Shown here one piece after another: positions 1 to 5,498 of a stretch of 5,498 nucleotides of DNA (positions within the stretch are counted from its first letter, which is position 1; each line of letters opens with the position of its first letter). A model generated the notes under the pieces. That model saw only the letters and a program-made list of their open reading frames with translations. It was not told where the DNA came from and ran no database searches. The position numbers were made by a program, and so were the translations under genes. Source of the stretch: Anaerolineales bacterium (GTDB lineage: Bacteria; Chloroflexota; Anaerolineae; Anaerolineales; E44-bin32); NCBI GenBank assembly GCA_030668545.1, contig DAOUTT010000161.1, positions 1 through 5,498 on the forward strand, in the 5' to 3' direction.

Positions 1-1215
1 CAGAATGAGCGTGGTCATACGGACGGAAAAGAGGATCCAGGCGCGGCCGATTTCTCCTGGTAGGAGGTCGCTGATAATACTGCCAGCAGGGAGCATGAAG
101 AAAAAGGTTGTGATGGCCACGAAGACGAGCAGGATATTTCGGGTCCGCTTTGTGAGGCTCCAGATTTCCGGTGATCGATACAATTGGAGACCGAGAGAGA
201 TGAAGAGGATATACAGTACAACGTCATAAGCGCGGTGATACCCAACAAGAAGTGCCCACAAAGAGAGCACGGTAAGAAGGATTTGTCGGTGTGTTGGGGA
301 AAGTTGCTTGTTACTAATTGACTCTTTGTTTCGTTTGTACCAAAACAGGAGGGGTATTGAAACAACCAGGCTGAGAAGGATAGCGATATGTAATTCCCAC
401 GGTTTTGATGGAAAGAGGGAGGCCAGGTGGATCCCTTCCAGTTGAGAGTGGTGAACGAGCATGAAGATGTACCCGCGGATGATTTCAACTACCCCGGTTC
501 CGCTCATTATTGATAAACCTAATAGTCCCAGGGTTTGAACGGCGAGAGCTGTAAGCGTGGTCCTGTAGTTTCGCTCAAAGAGGAGCAGGTAAAGGAAGAA
601 GCCTATAGATAGGGAGTATTTTGAAAGCGCGATACCTAGAAGGATGCCGGCTGTGTAAGGGCGGCTCTTTGAAAAATAAATCGAGCCGAGTGCGAGAAGA
701 AGCACAAGAAAGGTCACTTGCCCGCTGCTGCCGGCATAGCGAGTGGAGGTTAGCCCGACGAAAACCAGAACGAAGATCCAGGTTATCCATCTGCCCCATC
801 GGTGTTCGGGAGAGAAGATGCGCAAGATGAGCGGTGGGATCATAAAGATAAAGAGCAGATTGAACCCCAACCACACCAGCTTAGCGAGAGGCCAGGATAG
901 AAAGGCAAAACCTGAGAGAATTGCGATCAACGGGAAAGTGAGTGCTGGTGCTGGAACCCAGCCTGGAACCACCACATCTCGAAGATCCGTGACGGTTTTA
1001 TCCAGATAATGTATCGGCAGTGATGGCTTCTGGTCTGTGAGAAAGGCGGCGTATGGATCTTGGTCTTCGCGCACAAAGTGGCCGGCATACCAATAGACGT
1101 AGAGGTCATTCGCGCCTGCTGGGGAGAAGGTGAATTGAATGATGCGCAGAATGCTGGCGACTGACCATATCCCCAAGGTTAGGATGAGTAGAGTTTGAAA
1201 TCCGTTCTTTTTCAT
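1..1215 (-). CDS. GT87-type (DUF2029) polytopic membrane glycosyltransferase, C-terminus off the window
   Basis: One uninterrupted minus-strand frame gives 405 residues from ATG at 1215 to the left edge with no stop, so the C-terminus is missing. I see an N-terminal membrane anchor (about 6-26), then an extracytoplasmic segment with N-D-L-Y (37-40) and D-P-Y (53-55), and then many hydrophobic helices separated by short Arg/Lys loops. The D...Y...A...DPY pattern after helix 1, a G-Q-V-T-F-L-V-L-L segment (165-173), A-G-I-L-L-G with a lysine nearby (189-199) and Y-D-V-V-L-Y (330-335) resemble the GT87 family. These GT-C enzymes move a sugar, often mannose, from a polyprenyl-phosphate donor to a lipid or glycan outside the membrane. 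Asp37 is a candidate catalytic acid by analogy. Donor and acceptor cannot be read from sequence. In-frame ATGs also lie at 1233 and 1320. Start 1215 gives a typical Met-Lys-Lys anchor but has no clear Shine-Dalgarno; 1233 has only a distant AGG. Other GT-C families are the main alternative. Confidence 0.77.
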   Translation of the reverse strand, partial: MKKNGFQTLLILTLGIWSVASILRIIQFTFSPAGANDLYVYWYAGHFVREDQDPYAAFLTDQKPSLPIHYLDKTVTDLRDVVVPGWVPAPALTFPLIAILSGFAFLSWPLAKLVWLGFNLLFIFMIPPLILRIFSPEHRWGRWITWIFVLVFVGLTSTRYAGSSGQVTFLVLLLALGSIYFSKSRPYTAGILLGIALSKYSLSIGFFLYLLLFERNYRTTLTALAVQTLGLLGLSIMSGTGVVEIIRGYIFMLVHHSQLEGIHLASLFPSKPWELHIAILLSLVVSIPLLFWYKRNKESISNKQLSPTHRQILLTVLSLWALLVGYHRAYDVVLYILFISLGLQLYRSPEIWSLTKRTRNILLVFVAITTFFFMLPAGSIISDLLPGEIGRAWILFSVRMTTLIL

Positions 1216-1278
1216 GGGCGATGACGGTAACATATTTAGTGTCAATACCTGCTGCTCATTAACCCTGATGATTGCGGG

Positions 1279-1284
1279 AGTATA
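1279..1284 (-). promoter_or_regulatory. Possible -10 box for the glycosyltransferase gene
   Basis: On the minus strand this reads TATACT, five of six matches to the sigma-70 -10 consensus. It lies about 46-64 bp upstream of the two plausible ATG codons at 1233 and 1215. No good -35 box sits 16-18 bp upstream; the nearest TTGGAT is about 21 bp away, which is too far. The call rests on the -10 match and position only. If it is used, the ATG at 1320 could not be the start. Confidence 0.22.
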
Positions 1285-1314
1285 CAACAAGCGCCAATGG
1301 AAGGTATCCAAACG

Positions 1315-1324
1315 GCCCATGGGC
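1315..1324. repeat. 10-bp perfect palindrome, possible operator
   Basis: GCCCATGGGC equals its own reverse complement. It sits between the two divergent genes, 90 bp from the permease start and about 81-99 bp from the plausible glycosyltransferase starts, where a dimeric regulator could act on both. A 10-bp palindrome can occur by chance and no regulator gene is adjacent, so an operator role is inference. Confidence 0.25.
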
Positions 1325-1397
1325 GTCAGGAATTTCAGATGTATGAATTCTCTCACTAAACTGACGAATCGGTGTAAACTTATGCGAATTCCTTATC

Positions 1398-1402
1398 AAG
1401 GA
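1398..1402 (+). promoter_or_regulatory. Ribosome binding site of the permease gene
   Basis: AAGGA lies 11 bases before the ATG at 1414, slightly longer than ideal spacing. It supports 1414 as the start: the residues from there lead directly into the polar N-terminal tail and first helix expected of an APC permease. No upstream in-frame alternative fits better. Confidence 0.5.
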
Positions 1403-1413
1403 TTAACCTGGAT

Positions 1414-3726
1414 ATGGCGGAGACTACACCCATAGAGTCATCAGACTCCGGAGAAGTCACGCTTAGTCGTGAGCTCAGTTTATTTACCGTAACGATGATC
1501 GGCATCGGCGGGATGATCGGCGCGGGGATATTTGTCCTCACCGGCATCGCCGCGGGGATCGCCGGTCCGGCTTTGATTCTGGCATTTTTGCTCAACGGAT
1601 TGGTTACCTCCCTCACGGCAATGTCCTACGCGGAACTGGGCTCAGCTCTTCCTGGCGCGGGGGGCGGGTACCAGTGGATCAAGGAAGCTCTCGGCGGAAC
1701 CCTTGGTTTCGTCTCCGGGTGGATGAGTTGGTTTGCGCAGGCTGTGGCAGGGAGCTTGTACGCACTAGCATTCGGTCGCTTCGCCGCTGAATTGGTCCAT
1801 GTTGCGGGGATACCGACTTTTGGCCTGACGATCAACCAGATATCGCTTTTATTTATGACGCTCATCATCATCACATTCACCATCATAAATTACATCGGTT
1901 CTTCTGAGACCGCGAGCGTCGGAAACACACTTACCGTAATCAAGATTGTTATTCTCGGGTTCTTGGTCATCTTCGGCGCATTAGCGATGTCACGCATGGA
2001 TGGCTGGCAAGACCGCTTTACCACGGGATTCTTACCCAACGGGCTTGCTGGTGTTTTCATCGCCATGGGTTTCACTTTTATCGCCTTTGAAGGGTATGAG
2101 ATCATAGCTCAATCGGGCGAAGAAGTTCTCGACCCGATCCGAAATATCCCGAAAGCGATTTTTATCTCAATATCCGTAGCAGTTGTGGTTTATATCCTGG
2201 TGGGCATCGTGGCAGTCGGCGCGATCACCCCGCCAGGCGATCTCGCTGCATATGAGTACCTGGGCGAAAAAGGGGAAATCGCGATTATTGAAGTAGCGCA
2301 ACAGGTCTTCCCGTGGGGTATTGGCGGGCTGATCCTGTTACTGAGCGGACTCGCCTCCACAACATCAGCGCTAAACGCGACGACCTATGCCTCCTCTCGA
2401 GTCTCTTTTGCTATGGGGAGAGACCACAACCTGCCAGAATTTTTTGCTCGGATCCATCCTAAACGTCACACGCCGTATTTGGCGGTTGTGGCGACGGGAG
2501 CGCTGATGACGCTCATGGCGTGGACGCTTCCCATCGAGGACGTCGCCGCATCAGCCAGCATTATGTTCCTGCTGCTGTTCATGCTGGTGAACTTTGCGGT
2601 GCTTTTCCTGCGGCTGCAGAGCCCGGAACTTGAACGTGGTTTTCGTGTCCCACTATTCCCGATCCTTCCGGTTCTGGCAATAATCTCAAATGCCTTCCTG
2701 GCGGTAAATGTCTTCCGCTTTAGCCCGATCGCCTGGGTTTTCGCCGTAGTCTGGATTGCCATTGGGCTTCTGGCGTACTCCTTTTATTTCTCCCGGATCG
2801 AGGAGATGGAGAAACCCAAAGAGATTCTTCTGGAAGAGGTGTTGGTAAGTCGGGATTACTCCGTCCTCATCCCTGTCGCCAATCGAGAGCAAGCTCGCAT
2901 TCTGGGTAAGATAGGAGCGCTGCTGGCTTGTAACAAGGGTGGAGAAGTCCTCGCCCTGCATGTGGTGCATGTTCCCGTCCAACTTAACCTATCAGAGGGC
3001 AGGTTGTTCCTCAGAGATGGTCGCCAGTATCTTGATGATGTCATCCGGCAATCAAAGAAGTGTGATGTTCCGGTACATACGATTATCCGTCTAGGGCGAA
3101 ATGTGTCCCACGCTATCCGTCAGACGGCGATAGAGAATGCCTCAGATATCATCGTGCTGGGTTGGCCGGGATTCACGAAATCTTCAGGGAAGCTGTTTGG
3201 GTCCGTCGCCGATCCAATCGTTGATAATCCACCGACCGACGTCATTGTCGTGCGCCACAGGCGGTGGCGTCCTTTGAAACGCATCCTTGTTCCCGTCACG
3301 GGCGGGCGCAATTCGCGTCGGGCGGTTCGTATTGCGGTGAACATGGCTAACGCCGAGCAGCCTGACCCTGCGACGGTGACTATCCTCCACGTCCTGCCCC
3401 AAGGCGTTGATGAAGTCGGTCGCATCCGCGCTGAGCGAGCCGTCGCCGAGAGCATGCACGGTGTTGATGGTATGCCTATTGAAACGATGTATGTAGAGGG
3501 TGACGATCCTGTGGAGTCAATCCTGTCATCAGCCAAGGGTTATGACTTGATCGTGATCGGCGCAACGGAAGAGCCGGTCTTCACAAACTTCCTGGTGGGC
3601 ACACTCCCCGAGCGGGTGGCGCGCGGCGCCGAAGTAACCGTCATGATGGTTAAGCGGCGCAGTTCACCAATCCACTCTTTTGTCCGCAAGGCTTTAATCG
3701 AGCCAACCCATCTGAAACCACTCTAA
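1414..3726 (+). CDS. APC-family amino acid permease fused to two C-terminal universal stress protein domains
   Basis: The complete 770-residue protein has a permease half (about 20-460) and a cytoplasmic half (about 480-748). I count about 12 membrane helices. Helix 1 has the broken glycine-rich segment G-I-G-G-M-I-G-A-G-I-F (30-40) of the APC/cationic amino acid transporter group, where the substrate's carboxylate usually binds. Helix 6 carries F-I-A-F-E-G-Y-E (222-229), followed by G-E-E-V-L-D-P-I-R-N-I-P (235-246), a loop typical of this group. Lys177 in helix 5 may correspond to the lysine that replaces a sodium ion in proton-coupled ApcT (inference). After a charged linker (461-480) come two Usp domains. 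Usp1 (about 482-615) ends with G583-X2-G586-X9-G596-S597, an intact nucleotide-binding motif. Usp2 (about 621-747) has G716-X2-E719-X9-G729-T730, with Glu for the second Gly. The Asp usual after the first Usp strand is Ala488 and Thr629. Expected role: uptake of an amino acid or polyamine, with the Usp pair as a regulatory module. The substrate is unknown. The gene stands alone on its strand. Confidence 0.93.
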   Translation: MAETTPIESSDSGEVTLSRELSLFTVTMIGIGGMIGAGIFVLTGIAAGIAGPALILAFLLNGLVTSLTAMSYAELGSALPGAGGGYQWIKEALGGTLGFVSGWMSWFAQAVAGSLYALAFGRFAAELVHVAGIPTFGLTINQISLLFMTLIIITFTIINYIGSSETASVGNTLTVIKIVILGFLVIFGALAMSRMDGWQDRFTTGFLPNGLAGVFIAMGFTFIAFEGYEIIAQSGEEVLDPIRNIPKAIFISISVAVVVYILVGIVAVGAITPPGDLAAYEYLGEKGEIAIIEVAQQVFPWGIGGLILLLSGLASTTSALNATTYASSRVSFAMGRDHNLPEFFARIHPKRHTPYLAVVATGALMTLMAWTLPIEDVAASASIMFLLLFMLVNFAVLFLRLQSPELERGFRVPLFPILPVLAIISNAFLAVNVFRFSPIAWVFAVVWIAIGLLAYSFYFSRIEEMEKPKEILLEEVLVSRDYSVLIPVANREQARILGKIGALLACNKGGEVLALHVVHVPVQLNLSEGRLFLRDGRQYLDDVIRQSKKCDVPVHTIIRLGRNVSHAIRQTAIENASDIIVLGWPGFTKSSGKLFGSVADPIVDNPPTDVIVVRHRRWRPLKRILVPVTGGRNSRRAVRIAVNMANAEQPDPATVTILHVLPQGVDEVGRIRAERAVAESMHGVDGMPIETMYVEGDDPVESILSSAKGYDLIVIGATEEPVFTNFLVGTLPERVARGAEVTVMMVKRRSSPIHSFVRKALIEPTHLKPL

Positions 3727-3885
3727 CGGCGGCTATTTTCCTGGAAATTGAAGGTGCTATCTGAGAAAGTGTTTCGGGCATCCACAGGTCAATCTCGATG
3801 CCGGTTTTAGGATCAGCTTTTGATTAAGATGAATATTGCCGAGTCCAAAAGCGATGCCTCCGACTGCAGGCGATGCCCGTGGGCT

Positions 3886-3919
3886 CCATTTGGGCAGCAA
3901 CCAGTGCTGCCCCGAATGG
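3886..3919. terminator. Strong hairpin between convergent genes, possible bidirectional terminator
   Basis: GGGCAGCA (3892-3899) and TGCTGCCC (3905-3912) form a perfect 8-bp stem with a 5-base loop. CCATT (3886-3890) and AATGG (3915-3919) extend it past a small 1x2 internal loop, giving 13 paired bases. It is the strongest hairpin I see in the window and lies between two convergent genes, where a shared terminator would be expected. Neither side carries a T-run, so it is not a textbook intrinsic terminator. It could instead be a 3'-end-protecting hairpin or a copy of a dispersed repeat. Confidence 0.4.
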
Positions 3920-3939
3920 ACTATGCTGTGTGATCGATG

Positions 3940-3963
3940 CCTTCAGAGGGAGTAAATTGAAGG
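3940..3963. repeat. Inverted repeat just past the kinase stop codon
   Basis: CCTTCA (3940-3945) and TGAAGG (3958-3963) are 6-base inverted arms around a 12-base loop. The structure begins 14 bases downstream of the kinase stop codon on the minus strand. The stem is short and lacks a T-run, so any terminator role is weakly supported. Confidence 0.25.
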
Positions 3964-3977
3964 TGTCGCCTGAATTG

Positions 3978-5498
3978 TTAGACGGTCAGGTTCTCCGTTT
4001 TCAACATAAACTGAACCGTTTGGGCCAGCGTTTCCGAGGTGAGGGGTTTTTGAAGCCAGGTTACACGCTGGTGATCGAGCAACTCTCGAGTGTGACCACC
4101 GAGCGGGTATCCAGTGATCAAGACCATCTTGATGTGTGGGTAGCGGGCTGATACTTCATCGTATAGATCCCTTCCACCCATGTTCGGCATCACTAAGTCG
4201 CTGATGATCAACTCGACGGCTCCGCCCCGTGCTTCCAGCTCTGAAAGCGCAACAGCGCCATCCTCGGCGAAGAAGACTGTGTACCCTTGAGATTCGAGGA
4301 TCTCGCATATCGCGCTGCGCGTTGCAGTGTCATCTTCCACAACAAGAATCGTCTCTCCGCGACCAGACTGTATTTGGAGATCTCCCTTGGTGCTATCGGG
4401 CTCCGTTTGTTCATCTATAGCCGGGAGGTAAATGATAAAGGTTGTACCTTCCCCGGGGGTACTTTCAGCATCAATAAAACCATTGTGCTGCTTGACGATA
4501 CCGTAAACCTGGGAGAGGCCAAGCCCCGTGCCTTTGCCCTGTGGTTTTGTTGTGAAGAATGGTTCGTACATGTGCAGCATCACATCCGGATCGATCCCCG
4601 AACCGGTATCGGAGACGCGGATGCTGACCCAGCTCCCCGCCTGCATCCCTGGATAGGGAGGGTGCTCAGCCTGGACCTCCGTTTGATCGAGCGCAAATCT
4701 TAGCTCGCCACCCTTCGGCATCGCATCCCTCGCGTTTAACGCTAGATTCATAATTGCTTGCTGCATTCGTGCAGGGTCGGCGTTGATGAAGTAGCCTGAT
4801 TCGCCGTTGAAATCCATGTTGATCTTGACACTCTCGGGCAGTGTGCGTGAGAGGAGCTTTTCAAGATCGGTAAAGAACGGCACAAGATCGAAGGGGTGTT
4901 TCTCCATGATCGAGCGGCGACTGAAGTCGAGCACCTGTGTGGTGAGGGTCGAGCCTCGCTTCGCCTGGTTGAAGATTGTATCAATTCGCTCCTTGCCTTG
5001 TGAGGAGATCGACGGATCATTCAGTAATAATTCACTGTAAAGCATGATCGTGCCAAGAATGTTGTTAAAGTCATGGGCAATCCCCGCTGCGAGCTGCCCG
5101 ACAGCGGCGAGACGGTCCTGTAGCAGGGCTCGCTTCTGCGCAAGTCGGGCTTCCGTGACATCGCGGACGACGACCAGCATAACATCTTGGTCGCCCCATT
5201 TCTGCAGTTTGACGGAGATCTCAACCGGAAACACCTCGCCTGAAGAACGGACATTCATTGTGCTGAGAATTTGGTCGTAAAGCCCGCGCTCGACCATCTC
5301 GCGGGGGAGCACGACTGGTTGACTCTTGGGGACTAGGTCTTCTACTGTCATCATGAGTAGTTCTTCGCGTGTACGTTCGTACATTTCGCACGTCCGAGTA
5401 TTAATGTCCAGAATCTTTCCGTCCATACTCTCAACAAATATCGCGTCTTGAACGCCTTCGAAGACGTTTCGATAATTAGACTCCGATTGCTGCAGTGC
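3978..5498 (-). CDS. Hybrid sensor histidine kinase (PAS-HisKA-HATPase-receiver), N-terminus off the window
   Basis: The frame is open to the right edge, giving 506 visible residues (numbered from that edge). The ATG at 5424-5426 is internal: 24 in-frame codons upstream encode S-E-S-N-Y-R-N-V-F-E-G-V-Q-D-A-I-F-V, the opening of the same PAS domain. Order: PAS with its C-terminal motif (about 5-117, ending R-D-V-T-E-A-R); HisKA (about 125-195) with H-box G-I-A-H-D-F-N-N-I-L and phosphorylated His142; ATPase (about 240-362) with N-box Asn255, G1 D297-T-G-S-G, Y-E-P-F-F-T-T-K, and glycine-rich G321-K-G-T-G-L-G-L; receiver (about 382-499) with acidic pair E388/D389, phospho-acceptor Asp434, Thr462 and Lys484. 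No catalytic residue is missing. The D-F-N-N after the His fits the D-x-x-N pattern linked to phosphatase activity, so it may be bifunctional. Phosphate should pass from His142 to Asp434 and on to an unseen phosphotransfer protein. No membrane helix lies in the visible part; more sensory domains may precede it. Its signal and targets are unknown. Confidence 0.93.
   Translation of the reverse strand, partial: ALQQSESNYRNVFEGVQDAIFVESMDGKILDINTRTCEMYERTREELLMMTVEDLVPKSQPVVLPREMVERGLYDQILSTMNVRSSGEVFPVEISVKLQKWGDQDVMLVVVRDVTEARLAQKRALLQDRLAAVGQLAAGIAHDFNNILGTIMLYSELLLNDPSISSQGKERIDTIFNQAKRGSTLTTQVLDFSRRSIMEKHPFDLVPFFTDLEKLLSRTLPESVKINMDFNGESGYFINADPARMQQAIMNLALNARDAMPKGGELRFALDQTEVQAEHPPYPGMQAGSWVSIRVSDTGSGIDPDVMLHMYEPFFTTKPQGKGTGLGLSQVYGIVKQHNGFIDAESTPGEGTTFIIYLPAIDEQTEPDSTKGDLQIQSGRGETILVVEDDTATRSAICEILESQGYTVFFAEDGAVALSELEARGGAVELIISDLVMPNMGGRDLYDEVSARYPHIKMVLITGYPLGGHTRELLDHQRVTWLQKPLTSETLAQTVQFMLKTENLTV

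Larger units (their letters stand above)
1216..1413. other. Divergent intergenic region between glycosyltransferase and permease genes
   Basis: This 198 bp gap must hold the promoters of both divergent genes. It contains a perfect 10-bp palindrome GCCCATGGGC at 1315-1324. It also contains two similar motifs, TATGAATTC (1342-1350) and TATGCGAATTC (1381-1391), lying 39 bp apart on the permease side. No complete sigma-70 promoter with both boxes at normal spacing is apparent on either strand. The glycosyltransferase frame stays open through much of this region, up to a stop at 1393-1395, so a longer N-terminus from ATG 1320 is formally possible. The extra residues are not hydrophobic or family-like, so I treat the stretch as non-coding. 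Confidence 0.6.
3727..3977. other. Convergent intergenic region with inverted repeats and repeated CGATGCC
   Basis: This 251 bp gap separates the stop codons of the convergent permease and kinase genes, and I see no credible gene in it. A plus-strand reading frame that starts inside it at 3873 continues into the kinase's antisense strand and looks like a shadow. The heptamer CGATGCC occurs four times on the plus strand, at 3796, 3852, 3871 and 3935. The first pairs with GGCATC at 3777-3782 across a 14-base loop and is followed by GG and four Ts, making a weak terminator-like structure about 50 bp past the permease stop. Two further inverted repeats are listed separately. The region probably handles termination of both genes, though none of these structures has a long T-run. 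Confidence 0.6.

Noticed and set aside
15..488. A 157-residue minus-strand reading frame over the left edge
   Set aside because: It lies in a different frame from the continuous membrane protein running from 1215 to the edge. Its product is Ser/Cys-rich with no family-like pattern, so it is a shadow.
1241..1246. TTGACA on the minus strand as a -35 box for the glycosyltransferase gene
   Set aside because: The hexamer is a perfect match, but 17 bases downstream is ATCGCC, not a -10 box. It would also place the transcript start at or inside the coding region for either likely ATG.
3120..3536. A 138-residue minus-strand reading frame opposite the second half of the permease gene
   Set aside because: It is fully antisense to well-recognised Usp domains and its low-complexity Arg/Thr/Ser-rich product has no motifs. 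It is a shadow.
3777..3808. GGCATC/GATGCC hairpin followed by four Ts as an intrinsic terminator of the permease gene
   Set aside because: The stem has only 6 pairs with a 14-base loop, and the T-run is short and displaced by GG. It is too weak for its own terminator call and is mentioned under the intergenic region.
3873..4151. A 92-residue plus-strand reading frame beginning in the convergent gap
   Set aside because: More than half of it lies antisense to the receiver domain of the kinase, it has no clear ribosome binding site, and its translation has no recognisable domain.
4287..4703. A 138-residue plus-strand reading frame opposite the kinase
   Set aside because: It is antisense to the ATPase and receiver region, whose motifs are intact. 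Its product resembles no protein I know.
1414..5498. A transporter plus sensor kinase signalling pair
   Set aside because: The genes are convergent with separate ends, and nothing in the visible kinase suggests it senses the permease or its substrate. Proximity alone is not enough.

Overview
The window carries three protein-coding genes and no RNA genes, insertion sequences or CRISPR. The outer two genes run off the edges. The layout is: a minus-strand membrane glycosyltransferase of the GT87 type (about 1-1215, C-terminus beyond the left edge); a divergent intergenic region of about 200 bp; a complete plus-strand amino acid permease fused to two universal stress protein (Usp) domains (1414-3726); a convergent intergenic region of about 250 bp rich in small inverted repeats; and a minus-strand hybrid sensor histidine kinase (3978 to the right edge, N-terminus missing).

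The source is probably a bacterium, because PAS-HisKA-HATPase-receiver hybrid kinases of this form are mostly bacterial. ATG starts, intermediate base composition and closely packed genes fit that. Permease-Usp fusions are known from archaea and several bacterial phyla, including Chloroflexota. An environmental Chloroflexota-like bacterium is my best guess, but it is only a guess; nothing in the window fixes the taxonomy.

The genes do not form an operon. The glycosyltransferase and permease are transcribed away from each other and the permease and kinase towards each other, so each is probably its own transcription unit or belongs to units continuing outside the window. The permease has the clearest internal logic: a 12-helix APC transporter with two cytoplasmic Usp domains, the first with an intact nucleotide-binding glycine motif and the second with one glycine replaced by glutamate. 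This suggests transport tuned by nucleotide or energy state. The kinase has all the residues needed for autophosphorylation and phosphotransfer to its own receiver, but its signal and downstream partner are not visible.

I see no convincing new multi-gene system. The points most worth following are the asymmetric tandem Usp domains and the repeated CGATGCC heptamers plus a strong hairpin in the convergent intergenic region.
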